Shown piece by piece: positions 21,374 through 28,772 of a stretch of 31,438 bases of DNA (position 1 is the stretch's first letter; each line of letters begins with the position of its first letter). Both the position numbers and the translations under genes were made by a program. Origin of the DNA: Bog-756 sp038210245 (GTDB taxonomy: Bacteria > Actinomycetota > Acidimicrobiia > Acidimicrobiales > RAAP-2); contig JBBQWW010000038.1 in the NCBI GenBank assembly GCA_038210245.1, forward strand, positions 1 to 31,438. The letters are read 5' to 3'. The notes beneath the pieces are model-generated. The model saw nothing but the letters and a program-made list of their open reading frames with translations. It searched no databases and was not told the origin of the DNA.

Positions 21374-23644
21374 TCACCACCGTATGCGTCGGCTGACGGC
21401 GGCCAACTCGGCTTGCCGGTCCCGCAGTTCGTCGAGCCGCTCGGCCAGCCAGAGCAGCCGAAGGGCGGCGAGCAGGCGGTCCGCGCGCTCGGACCGTTCG
21501 GCCTCCCCCACCGCGGCCAGCAGGTCCACCCGCAGCGAATCATCGGCCGGCTCCACCACCGGGAGCGTCACTGGTCGATCTGCAAAGGCGTCTGTGGAGG
21601 AGTCGAACCACCGCTCCACTGTGACGAACGCCCCGATCACTTCCTGGCGCGCCCGTCGGATGGCGCCGGGCCCAGGCTCGTCCCGGGCTCGGGGCGGCTC
21701 AGGCAGGGTGGTCAGGGTGCGGGCCACCAAACGCACCTCGGCACTGCCGGTGACCAGTCGGGTCAGCTCAGGGAGCGCCACCGGCTTGGCGCCGCGCTCC
21801 GCCATGAACTGACGGAAGGCGTCGTCCAGACGGTGGGCCGTACCCTCGGCGGCCCGCCGGGCGTCGGTGTGGCCGGCGACCGGGGTCGGCGGCCGCCCGT
21901 CGATCTCCGCCACCAGCCAGGCCACAGCACTGGCGTAGGCCTCGCTGAGGGTACGGGCCAGTTCGGTGCCCGCTCCCCGGGGCCAAAACAGCAGCCCCAC
22001 CACCGCGCTCACGGCGGCGCCGATGGCCACGTCCTCCACCCGGACCAGGCCAACCGTCACGCCGACCGGGTCAAGGATGTTGAAGATGATGACCACGGCC
22101 ACGGTGAAGCCGGCCTGCCCGGCGGCGAAGGAGATGGCCGAGGGGGCCACGCCGGCCAGGAGCACGGCCACGGGGAGCACGGCCCACAGGAGGGAGAGGT
22201 GGTGACCCAGGGCCACCAGCACCAACGAGCCGATGGCGAACCCGACCACCGTGCCGGCCACGGCCCGAAGGGCGTTGGCCCCCGTGCCGAGGGCGTTGGA
22301 CCGCAGTACCGAGAGGGTGCCCAGCACCACCCAGAAGCCGTGCCGCACATCGGTGGCCTCGACCACTCCCACGGCCAGGGCCAGGGCCGCCGACCCGCGC
22401 ACACTGTTGCGGAACCAGACCGAGCGGAAGGTCAGCCGGGCCCGGGCCGCCCGGAGCCAGCCGGTGAACGACTGGCGGATCCACGCTCGACGTCCCGAGC
22501 CACCGGGTCGGGGCACGCTGCCGAGGGCCACCTCGGCGGTCATCTCGGTCGTCACCGCCAGCATCCGGATCGGGTAGGTGGGATCCACCGACCACAGCGG
22601 GTGCTCGGCCGTCACGCCCTCGGCCGGACCCGGGGCACCGTCGTCGGTCAGCAGGTGGGCCCACGCCGCCTCCCTCGAGGCCCGTCGGGCGGCGCTCATC
22701 CGGTCGACCCCTCCGGCCAGGGCACCCACCGCCTCGCTGGTCAGCAGGGCGTCGTCGCGATCCACCAGGTCCCCGATCTGGTGGAGCACCCCGGCCACCG
22801 CTGCATGCAGCTCGGCCGTCGGTCCGTCGGGCGACAGTGTGGACCAGGCCTCGTGAGGGATCAGGGCGTTCCGGCCGACCCACTCCATCCTCGAGACCAG
22901 GTTGACCAGGGCGCTGTCGATCGGGCCTGCTCCGGCCGGTCGATAGGGCGTGGCCTCGTACCGGGCCCGGAGGGCGGAGAGGGCCTCCTCGGCCCGACGT
23001 CGGGCCGCGGGATCGAAGCGCCCGTCGGCGTGGGCCTCGACCAGGCCGGCCACGGCTCGGGCCGCCACCGCCGTGGCCCGGCGCAGAGGATCGTGCCAGC
23101 GGCCCGACCACACCAGCATCACCGCGGGGATGCAGAACACCCCGGCCAGGGCCCATCCGGCCAGCCGGCTCCCGACGGCCGAGGCACCGGCCGGCACGGC
23201 CACCGGCAGCACGAAGGTGAGGAGGGCCGCCGTGGCCCCCACCGCCGCCTGCGAGCTCACTGCTCCGGCGAAGAGGACGGCGAACCCGAACGCGGCCATG
23301 CCGATCACGGCCGCGATGGCGTGGGCGGAGCAGAGCGTCCCGGCGGTGATGAGGACTACCCCGGCGAGGAACAGCCCGACATAGGCTCCGAGGCGGGACG
23401 CGGTTGGACCCCCGAAGTCGGCGAACAACAGCAGGGCGAACGATCCGAACACGGCGAACAGGGTGGTCTGGGCGTTGCCGATGCCGAACTCGGCCAGGGC
23501 GAACACCCCCGGTACCAGCACGGCGGCCCGGACCGACCGCTTGCTGGCCCGGAGCCCGGGGTCCCGGACCTCCCACCGCTGGAGCAGGGTCCGGTGCCCC
23601 GAGACTGGCCTTGGACCCGGCCCGGGGGCCTCGCCGTCGGTCAT
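21374..23644 (-). CDS. FUSC-family membrane protein (aromatic acid exporter-like)
   Basis: 756 residues from ATG 23644. Two hydrophobic blocks of about six helices each are separated by a soluble helical domain: the first at about residues 38-185 (VPGVFALAEFGIGNAQTTLF and on), the second at about 375-520, with WVVLGTLSVLRSNALGTGAN, the hallmark of the FUSC/YccS domain, and a soluble C-terminal region of about 200 residues. Related proteins (YccS, AaeB, fusaric acid resistance) export aromatic carboxylic acids or take part in envelope functions. The gene starts seven bases after the end of a broken gene on the same strand, so both were one operon. Neighbouring oxidative genes (Baeyer-Villiger enzyme) fit aromatic or ketone metabolism, without proof. 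Confidence 0.87.
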   Translation of the reverse strand: MTDGEAPGPGPRPVSGHRTLLQRWEVRDPGLRASKRSVRAAVLVPGVFALAEFGIGNAQTTLFAVFGSFALLLFADFGGPTASRLGAYVGLFLAGVVLITAGTLCSAHAIAAVIGMAAFGFAVLFAGAVSSQAAVGATAALLTFVLPVAVPAGASAVGSRLAGWALAGVFCIPAVMLVWSGRWHDPLRRATAVAARAVAGLVEAHADGRFDPAARRRAEEALSALRARYEATPYRPAGAGPIDSALVNLVSRMEWVGRNALIPHEAWSTLSPDGPTAELHAAVAGVLHQIGDLVDRDDALLTSEAVGALAGGVDRMSAARRASREAAWAHLLTDDGAPGPAEGVTAEHPLWSVDPTYPIRMLAVTTEMTAEVALGSVPRPGGSGRRAWIRQSFTGWLRAARARLTFRSVWFRNSVRGSAALALAVGVVEATDVRHGFWVVLGTLSVLRSNALGTGANALRAVAGTVVGFAIGSLVLVALGHHLSLLWAVLPVAVLLAGVAPSAISFAAGQAGFTVAVVIIFNILDPVGVTVGLVRVEDVAIGAAVSAVVGLLFWPRGAGTELARTLSEAYASAVAWLVAEIDGRPPTPVAGHTDARRAAEGTAHRLDDAFRQFMAERGAKPVALPELTRLVTGSAEVRLVARTLTTLPEPPRARDEPGPGAIRRARQEVIGAFVTVERWFDSSTDAFADRPVTLPVVEPADDSLRVDLLAAVGEAERSERADRLLAALRLLWLAERLDELRDRQAELAAVSRRIRW

Positions 23645-23651
23645 GGGACCC

Positions 23652-24191
23652 CTACCCCGACCGGACCCGGTCGGCCTGGGCGGCGGCCAGGGTCATCAGG
23701 TCGTCCAGCTCCCACGCCCCCTCGTCGCCGGCACACGAGGCGATAAACAGGATCCGGTCGACGGTTCCGGCCGCGTACCGGGAGCACCGGAGGCCGTCCG
23801 GCCCCATCACCGACTTCTCGTAGACCCGCTGTTATACAGGTGATCCGTAGGCCCCGGGCAGTCGGCGGTCCCCCACCTCTCCCCCAGCCACCACCACCTC
23901 GTCGGGGTGGTCCGTGCCCACGAAGTACCGGGGCGACTGACGCAGGGAGAGGGCGGCGTCCCCGGCCGTGGCGTAGGGCACGACCTCGACCCACGCCGAT
24001 CGCCCGGTGGTGGCCTGCTCGAACGAGCGCCAGGCCGTGACCACCCCGGCCTCACGGGCCCGGCGGCTCTTCCCACTGTCCGGATCCAACTCCCCGGTGA
24101 CCCAGGTGCGGTCCCGCACCACCGTCCAGCCGCTCCCGGGCAGATCGGCCGGCTCCACCAGCATGGCCAGGGACCTCGCTTCCTCGGTCAT
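23652..24191 (-). pseudogene. Hypothetical gene interrupted by one in-frame TAA
   Basis: From ATG 24191 the frame codes 119 residues (MTEEARSLAMLVEPADLPGS and on) and meets TAA at 23834-23832. In the same phase it then continues for 59 protein-like codons (QRVYEKSVMGPDGLRCSRYA and on, then RILFIASCAGDEG) to TAG at 23654-23652. The codon bias is the same on both sides, so one substitution, for example CAA to TAA, explains it. The full product would be about 179 residues with no recognised motif, perhaps a small secretory-stress or PknH-like sensor fold. It is seven bases upstream of the FUSC gene, and termination at the TAA might lower expression of that gene. A sequencing error is an alternative. 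Confidence 0.7.
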
Positions 24192-24440
24192 CCTCGTCCC
24201 CCTGGGCCTCTGGACCGGGTGGTCGGCCCCGGGTCATGCCACGATTCTCCCAGATCGCCGCCCAGCACCGGCGATCCTCCGTTGCTTCGGAGAAATGTGC
24301 CGTTGCGCCCTGTACACGGGGATCGAATTGCGTCACGATCAAGGGGCGGTTCCGATCAGGTGGTCGGTCGGCGGACTTCTCCCACCTGACGGGGCCCCGC
24401 GGTGCCGGTGTCGGCCCATCGCAGCCACAAGGAGGTCCCG

Positions 24441-24851
24441 ATGACCACCCAGTTCGACCTGACCCCCACCGAGCCCGAGCCGGTGGCCGCCATCTCGGCC
24501 GCCGAGTCGGCCCGACGCCTCGACCGGCTGGCCCCTCTCCTCCACGAGCTGATCGCCTGGGATCTGGTCCGACAGACCGAGTCGGGATCGTTCGAGATCC
24601 CCGAGGAGGTCCAGGAGCGTCTGGCCCAGCTGAGTTCGCTCCAGTCCGGCTCCATCGCCCAGGTCTACGTGGGTCGGAAGTGTGGTCGCTGCGGCTCGAT
24701 GCGGGTTACCCGGATGGTGGACGGGGTCCGGCTGTGCTCGACCTGCAGTGCCGAGGTGGCGGCGCCGTCGGCCGCCTCCGAACCAGAGACCGTCGTCGGG
24801 AGCCCGAAGGGCCACCTCGGCCGCTCCAGGTGGCACCGCAAGGCCGGCTGA
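24441..24851 (+). CDS. Zinc-ribbon hypothetical protein, 136 aa
   Basis: 136 residues from ATG 24441, five bases after AAGGAGG (24429-24435); the frame is open a little further but without such a signal. Residues 1-85 are helical and acidic (a RRLDRLAPLLHELIAWDLVR helix, then EIPEEVQERLAQLS), resembling a winged-helix or dimerisation region. Residues 90-116 carry the zinc ribbon KCGRCGSMRVTRMVDGVRLC and then STC, with two CxxC knuckles. The tail is short and basic. No named family is recognised. Such ribbons often occur in transcription-associated proteins, but nothing proves it here. It converges with the response regulator gene, whose stop is about 10 bases away. Confidence 0.7.
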   Translation: MTTQFDLTPTEPEPVAAISAAESARRLDRLAPLLHELIAWDLVRQTESGSFEIPEEVQERLAQLSSLQSGSIAQVYVGRKCGRCGSMRVTRMVDGVRLCSTCSAEVAAPSAASEPETVVGSPKGHLGRSRWHRKAG

Positions 24852-24861
24852 GCCGCCGGTC

Positions 24862-25524
24862 TCAGACCAAACGCCGGTCAGTGGCCCACCGGGTCAGTTC
24901 GTGACGGGTGGACAGCTGCAGCTTGCGTAGCACCGACGAGACGTGCGACTCCACCGTCTTGGCCGAGATCCCCAGGTCCCGCGCCACCTCTTTGTAGGTG
25001 TAGCCCCGTGCGATCAGTCGCAGCACCTCCCGCTCACGGGGGGAGAGCTGGTCCAGCTCAGGATCGATGCCCGTGACGACTCCGGCACCGGCACCGTCGC
25101 CGGCGAAGGCGTCCAGCACGAAGCCGGCCAGCCGCGGCGAGAACACCGCGTCCCCGGCCCCGATCCGCTCCACCGCCTGGAGCAGCTCGGCCCCGGAGAT
25201 GGTCTTGGTCACGTACCCCCGCGCCCCGGCCCGGATCACGGCGATCACGTCTTCGGGGGCATCGGAGACCGAGAGGGCCAGGAACTGGACCTCAGGGTGG
25301 TGGGGCATGACCCCGCGGAGGACCGCCACCCCTCCGCCGCCAGGCAGGTGGACGTCGAGGAGGACCACGTCAGGGCGGCGCTCACCGATCAGCTCGACCG
25401 CCGCCGTGGCCTCATCGGCTTCACCGACCACCTCCACGGCATCTCCCAACTCGGCCCGGACGCCGGCCCGGAACATGGCGTGGTCGTCGACCAGAAAGAT
25501 CCTCGGACGGCCTCCGGGGGTCAT
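24862..25524 (-). CDS. NarL/LuxR-type response regulator
   Basis: 220 residues from ATG 25524; the ATG overlaps the kinase stop as ATGA, so the pair is translationally coupled. The receiver domain is at about 8-125: acidic pair in FLVDDH, phospho-acceptor Asp 57 in VVLLDVHLP, the conserved Ser/Thr in LALSVSDAPED, and Lys in YVTKTI. The LuxR helix-turn-helix is at about 155-215: LSPREREVLRLIARGYTYKE, then VARDLGISAKTVESHVS. When phosphorylated by the adjoining PspC-kinase it should dimerise and bind inverted repeats. Relatives of this pair (LiaR/VraR-like) control cell-envelope stress genes. The palindromes upstream of the kinase and the divergent PspC gene are candidate targets. Confidence 0.92.
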   Translation of the reverse strand: MTPGGRPRIFLVDDHAMFRAGVRAELGDAVEVVGEADEATAAVELIGERRPDVVLLDVHLPGGGGVAVLRGVMPHHPEVQFLALSVSDAPEDVIAVIRAGARGYVTKTISGAELLQAVERIGAGDAVFSPRLAGFVLDAFAGDGAGAGVVTGIDPELDQLSPREREVLRLIARGYTYKEVARDLGISAKTVESHVSSVLRKLQLSTRHELTRWATDRRLV

Positions 25525-26957
25525 CGGGCCGGTGGACGCAGGGGGAGGGACAGCTCGACCTCGGTCCCCTGGCCTGCCTCCGAACGGATGACTGCCGACC
25601 CCCCGACCCGGGCCATCCGGGCCCGGATGGACCGGGCGATCCCCTGGCGGTCCGTGGGCACACTGGCGGGATCGAAGCCGCAGCCCCGGTCCCGCACGTA
25701 GAGCATGGCCTCGGTGGGCTCCACCTCGGCGTAGATGGAGATCTGGCCGGCACCCGACCACTTGGCCGCGTTCACGGTGGCCTCCCGGGCCGCGTCGAGC
25801 AGGGCCCGCACGCCGTCGGTCAGCGGCCTGTCCCCCACCACGACCACCTGGACGGTGACTCCGTGGTCCGACTCCACCTGGCGCTGCAGCAGGTCGATTC
25901 CCTGGGCCAGGGTGGTGGCCTCGTCCCCGATGGTGCCCGGTGGGCGTCCGTCGAACAGCCACGAGCGGAGCTCTCGCTCCTGGGCCCGGGCCAGGCGGAT
26001 CACGTGGCGGGGATCGTCCGCCGAGCGCTGGATGAGGGCCAGGGTCTGGAGCACCGAGTCGTGCACGTGAGCCGCCATCAGGGCCCGTTCCTCGGCCAGT
26101 GCCCGGGCCTGGCGCTCGGCCAGGAGGTCGCGGACCAGGCTGAGCCACCACGGACCGAACACCACCACGATGGCTGCCACCACCAGCAGGGAGCCGGCGA
26201 TGGGACGGACGGCCGCCCCGGTCGGGTGGCCCAAGACGAGGGCCAGCAGGCCGGCCAGGCCCAGGGCCGCGCCGACAGTGATGCGGAGGGCCAGCGACCA
26301 TCGGCCCTGGCGCCCGCTGTCGGTGTGGAGCATGGGGAGGACGTCGTCGTTGATCCACGCCCGCTCGTCCTCGCTGGCGTTGCGCCGGATGAGGATGGCC
26401 GCCGCTCCGGCCAGGAAGACCGGCCAGCCGAACGAGCCGAGATAGCCCAGGTGGAGGGCACCGGCCACCAGTTGGCCCACCACGAGGGCCGGCACGATGG
26501 CCACCACCAGGCGGAGACCCTTCTGGTCGGTGACGGCCCGGGTGAAGATGGAGGTGGTCTCCCCCTCCAGCGGCAGGAGCAGCCATCCCAGGGCGTACGC
26601 CAGGATGCCGATGCCGCTCCCCAGGGTCAGGAGGACGAAGGCGATCCGGACCAGGGTCACGTCGATACCGGTGGCCTGGGCCAGGCCCCCGCACACTCCG
26701 GCCAGTACCCGGGTCTCCGCACTCCTCCGGACGGGGCCCCGGAGCCGGCCCCGGTGATCCCGACGGCGTCCGCCCCGACCGCCGCTCCCCCGGGAACGGC
26801 CCGGTCGAGGCAGATCCGGACGGTCCCGGCCATCTCCGGGGACGGCCGTCGACGAGACGGGCGGCTGGGGCGCTCTGGGCACAGTGATGCCGGAATCGGT
26901 GAACTCGGCGATACCCCGATGATCGCGCACCCCTGCGGCCACCACCATCAGGGACAT
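25521..26957 (-). CDS. PspC-domain sensor histidine kinase (HisKA_3 type)
   Basis: 478 residues if read from ATG 26957; the first 75 residues are Arg/Pro/Gly-rich and a later start is possible. The PspC domain covers about 78-135 (RSAETRVLAGVCGGLAQATG, then a membrane helix). Further transmembrane helices lie near 150-190 and 225-270. The kinase core has the HisKA_3 helix MAAHVHDSVLQTLALIQ (phospho-accepting His about 299) and an HATPase domain with the N-box AAREATVNAAKWSGAG and the G-box RDRGCGFDPASV. Membrane-embedded PspC kinases sense envelope stress. The stop overlaps the regulator start by four bases. The same-strand frame extending across both genes is an artefact of base composition. 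Confidence 0.9.
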   Translation of the reverse strand: MSLMVVAAGVRDHRGIAEFTDSGITVPRAPQPPVSSTAVPGDGRDRPDLPRPGRSRGSGGRGGRRRDHRGRLRGPVRRSAETRVLAGVCGGLAQATGIDVTLVRIAFVLLTLGSGIGILAYALGWLLLPLEGETTSIFTRAVTDQKGLRLVVAIVPALVVGQLVAGALHLGYLGSFGWPVFLAGAAAILIRRNASEDERAWINDDVLPMLHTDSGRQGRWSLALRITVGAALGLAGLLALVLGHPTGAAVRPIAGSLLVVAAIVVVFGPWWLSLVRDLLAERQARALAEERALMAAHVHDSVLQTLALIQRSADDPRHVIRLARAQERELRSWLFDGRPPGTIGDEATTLAQGIDLLQRQVESDHGVTVQVVVVGDRPLTDGVRALLDAAREATVNAAKWSGAGQISIYAEVEPTEAMLYVRDRGCGFDPASVPTDRQGIARSIRARMARVGGSAVIRSEAGQGTEVELSLPLRPPAR

Positions 26958-26963
26958 CCCTGA
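26948..26963. promoter_or_regulatory. 16-bp palindrome TCAGGGA-CA-TCCCTGA at the kinase start
   Basis: Perfect 7-bp inverted repeats around CA; on the minus strand the ATG 26957 is at its centre. About 30 bases away, GGATCA (26978-26983) and TGATCC (26999-27004) form another inverted repeat, and TCAGGG recurs at 26981. The site lies between the divergent kinase operon and the PspC/DUF1707 genes, a logical operator for the response regulator. Confidence 0.45.
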
Positions 26964-27042
26964 CTACGGAGGGGGTCGGATCAGGGTCCGTCCCGGGATG
27001 ATCCGGATGGACCCGGCGCACCGGTGGGTGCACGGTGTCGGT

Positions 27043-27354
27043 ATGGACACCACCACCCCCCTCCACACCCCCTCGGACTCGGACCCGGGAACCACCGATC
27101 CACCCGGCCGGTCCAACCCGCCCACCGAGCGGCTTCAACGGCGGCGGGACGGCCGGATGCTGGCCGGGGTGGCCGGGGGCCTGGCCGACTGGTTCGACCT
27201 CGACCCCACCCTGGTCCGTCTGGCCTTCGCCGTGCTGTCCGTGCTGGGCGGTCTGGCCGTGCCCATCTACCTGGCCGCCTGGCTGCTCGTGCCCGAGGAG
27301 GGTGCCCACTATTCTGCGGCCGAAGAGTGGCTGGACCGGGAGCGGGCCCGATGA
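27043..27354 (+). CDS. PspC-domain membrane protein
   Basis: 103 residues from ATG 27043, which starts MDTTTPLHTPSDSDPG; the frame is open to 26998, where ATG codons are less likely because they lie in the palindrome region. A Ser/Thr/Pro-rich tail of about 40 residues is followed by the PspC domain: RRRDGRMLAGVAGGLADWFD, LDPTLVRLAFAVLSVLGGLA, and an amphipathic end YLAAWLLVPEEG. It has one membrane helix. PspC proteins act in membrane-stress signalling and often pair with kinases like the divergent one here. The stop TGA overlaps the ATG of a 20-codon ORF (27351-27354, ATGA), the first link of a three-gene coupled chain. Confidence 0.85.
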   Translation: MDTTTPLHTPSDSDPGTTDPPGRSNPPTERLQRRRDGRMLAGVAGGLADWFDLDPTLVRLAFAVLSVLGGLAVPIYLAAWLLVPEEGAHYSAAEEWLDRERAR

Positions 27355-27413
27355 GCCGCCCTGACCGGTTCGACCGGATGGACGCCGCCGTCGAAGGCGA
27401 GGCCCGGCCGTGA
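27351..27413 (+). CDS. 20-aa micro-ORF linking PspC and DUF1707 genes
   Basis: ATG 27351 overlaps the PspC stop (ATGA). Twenty codons later (MSRPDRFDRMDAAVEGEARP) the TGA at 27411-27413 overlaps the GTG start of the next gene (27410, GTGA). Both overlaps are four bases. The chain lets one ribosome pass from PspC to DUF1707 by two reinitiations. It may be a leader or coupler rather than a functional peptide, but this exact bracketing is unlikely to be chance. Confidence 0.5.
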   Translation: MSRPDRFDRMDAAVEGEARP

Positions 27414-27823
27414 GCCGCCGACACCTGACCGACCACCGGTCCGACTGGGCCGTCGACCCGCACCTCCGGGTATCGGACGCCGAGCGGAACGAGGTGTCCG
27501 AACGGCTCTCCCGGCATTTCGCCGACGGACGCCTCGACCAGGTGGAGTTCTCCACCCGCCTGGACCGGGCCACCGGGGCCACCACGCGTGGCGACCTCGA
27601 CGGTCTCTTCGCCGACCTTCCCCGGCTGTCCGATGAGCCCCCGCCGGCCCGGGACCGTCGCCGGCGGCTGGTCCCGCTCCTCCTCATCGTGGTGCTGGTG
27701 GGCATGGCCGCCCAGTCAGCGGCCTCGCTGGCCCACATCCCCTGGCTCCTACTCGTGGCCGTCGGGCTCCTCGTCTGGTACCGACGGGGTCGCCGACACG
27801 CGCCCTCCGACCGCGGTCAGTAG
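27410..27823 (+). CDS. DUF1707 membrane protein
   Basis: 137 residues from GTG 27410, placed by its overlap with the micro-ORF stop and by GGCGAGG shortly upstream. The DUF1707 (SHOCT-like) domain is at about 18-72: LRVSDAERNEVSERLSRHFA, then GRLDQVEFSTRLDRATGATT and DLDGLFADLP. Two membrane helices follow (VPLLLIVVLVGMAAQSAASL and IPWLLLVAVGLLVWY), and the protein ends basic. DUF1707 proteins are common beside PspC/LiaF-like genes of actinobacterial stress loci, where they are thought to anchor or sense membrane state; the molecular role is not known. It lies third in the chain divergent from the kinase operon and should share its regulation. Confidence 0.87.
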   Translation: MSRRHLTDHRSDWAVDPHLRVSDAERNEVSERLSRHFADGRLDQVEFSTRLDRATGATTRGDLDGLFADLPRLSDEPPPARDRRRRLVPLLLIVVLVGMAAQSAASLAHIPWLLLVAVGLLVWYRRGRRHAPSDRGQ

Positions 27824-27931
27824 CATCGGGGCGGCACCGGGCCGGATTCGACCGCCCCGGTCCTCGCCCCCCGACCGGGGCCGGGCCGGGTGCGTCCCGG
27901 CCGGCATCCACCCACACCCTGACCCACTCCG

Positions 27932-27986
27932 GTCGGGGCGCTCTGCCCCGACGCTCCCCATCCACGCTCCGGCGGCACCTGCCGCC
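27932..27986 (+). other. Two hairpins in the leader of the ABC transporter operon
   Basis: GTCGGGGC-GCTCT-GCCCCGAC (27932-27952) and GGCGGC-ACCT-GCCGCC (27971-27986) are perfect stems just before the AAGGAC ribosome binding site (27987-27992) and ATG 28001. There is no U-run, so they are more likely mRNA stability or translation structures, or a terminator-like remnant of the upstream gene. The remaining DNA from 27824 has no gene. Confidence 0.4.
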
Positions 27987-28000
27987 AAGGACGGTGCACC

Positions 28001-28771
28001 ATGACCCTCACCCAGCAGCCACCCACCGAAGGACCGGTCCCCCCGACGATCCCGGCAGCCCGGGCCGTCGACCTGGTCAAGACCTACGGCAGCGACGACG
28101 CGGTGGTGCGCGCCCTCGACGGCGTCACCGTGGAGTTCGCCCGCGGCCAGTTCACCGCCGTGATGGGCCCGTCGGGATCCGGCAAGTCCACCCTCATGCA
28201 CTGCATGGCCGGTCTCGACACCCCGACATCGGGGCAGGCCTTCATCGGCGATCAGGAGATCGGGCAGCTCGACGACGCCGGCCTCACCCAGCTCCGTCGG
28301 GACCGGATCGGCTTCGTCTTCCAGTCCTTCAACCTGGTGCCCACCCTCACTGCGGCCGAGAACATCACCCTGCCCGCCGACCTGGCCGGCACCAAGGTGG
28401 ACCGGGAGTGGTTCGACTACCTGGTCGGGCAGCTGGGCATCGCCGACCGCCTCTCCCACCGACCCAACGAGATGTCCGGGGGCCAACAGCAGCGGGCGGC
28501 CTGCGCCCGCGCCCTCATCGGCCGGCCCGACCTGGTCTTCGCCGACGAGCCCACCGGCAACCTCGACTCCAACTCCTCGGCGGAGATGCTGGCCTTCCTG
28601 CGTCGCTCGGTCAGCGAGTTCCATCAGTCCATTGTCATGGTCACCCACGACGCCCGCGGGGCCGCCTATGCCGACCGGGTGGTGTTCCTGGCCGACGGCA
28701 ACGTGGTCGACGAGCTGCTGTCACCGACGGTGGACTCGGTGCTCGAGCAGATGAAACGGCTGGGCAGCTGA
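28001..28771 (+). CDS. MacB/LolD-type ABC transporter ATP-binding protein
   Basis: 256 residues from ATG 28001, with AAGGAC eight bases upstream. All ABC motifs are present: Walker A GPSGSGKST (near residue 58), the Q-loop FVFQSFNLVP, the signature MSGGQQQR, Walker B DLVFADEPTGNLDS, and the H-loop VMVTHD. The NEMSGGQQQR and EPTGNLD forms are those of the MacB/FtsE-like exporter group. It should energise the large FtsX-type permease encoded next: the stop ends one base before the permease ATG (28773), a clear operon. Typical cargoes of such pairs are lipoproteins, antimicrobial peptides or mechanotransmission; the cargo is unknown here. Confidence 0.93.
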   Translation: MTLTQQPPTEGPVPPTIPAARAVDLVKTYGSDDAVVRALDGVTVEFARGQFTAVMGPSGSGKSTLMHCMAGLDTPTSGQAFIGDQEIGQLDDAGLTQLRRDRIGFVFQSFNLVPTLTAAENITLPADLAGTKVDREWFDYLVGQLGIADRLSHRPNEMSGGQQQRAACARALIGRPDLVFADEPTGNLDSNSSAEMLAFLRRSVSEFHQSIVMVTHDARGAAYADRVVFLADGNVVDELLSPTVDSVLEQMKRLGS

Positions 28772-28772
28772 G

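Noticed and set aside
19253..23746. A 1497-codon open frame on the plus strand
   Set aside because: It lies antisense to the monooxygenase, FUSC and adjoining genes. Its product is Gly/Arg/His-rich low-complexity sequence, a product of GC-rich codon bias on the other strand. The sense genes have clear family motifs.
25525..27738. Upstream in-frame extension of the response regulator frame (958 codons in all)
   Set aside because: Only the last 220 codons look like protein. The rest is Pro/Gly/Arg shadow sequence across the kinase gene, and the ATGA overlap fixes the regulator start at 25524.
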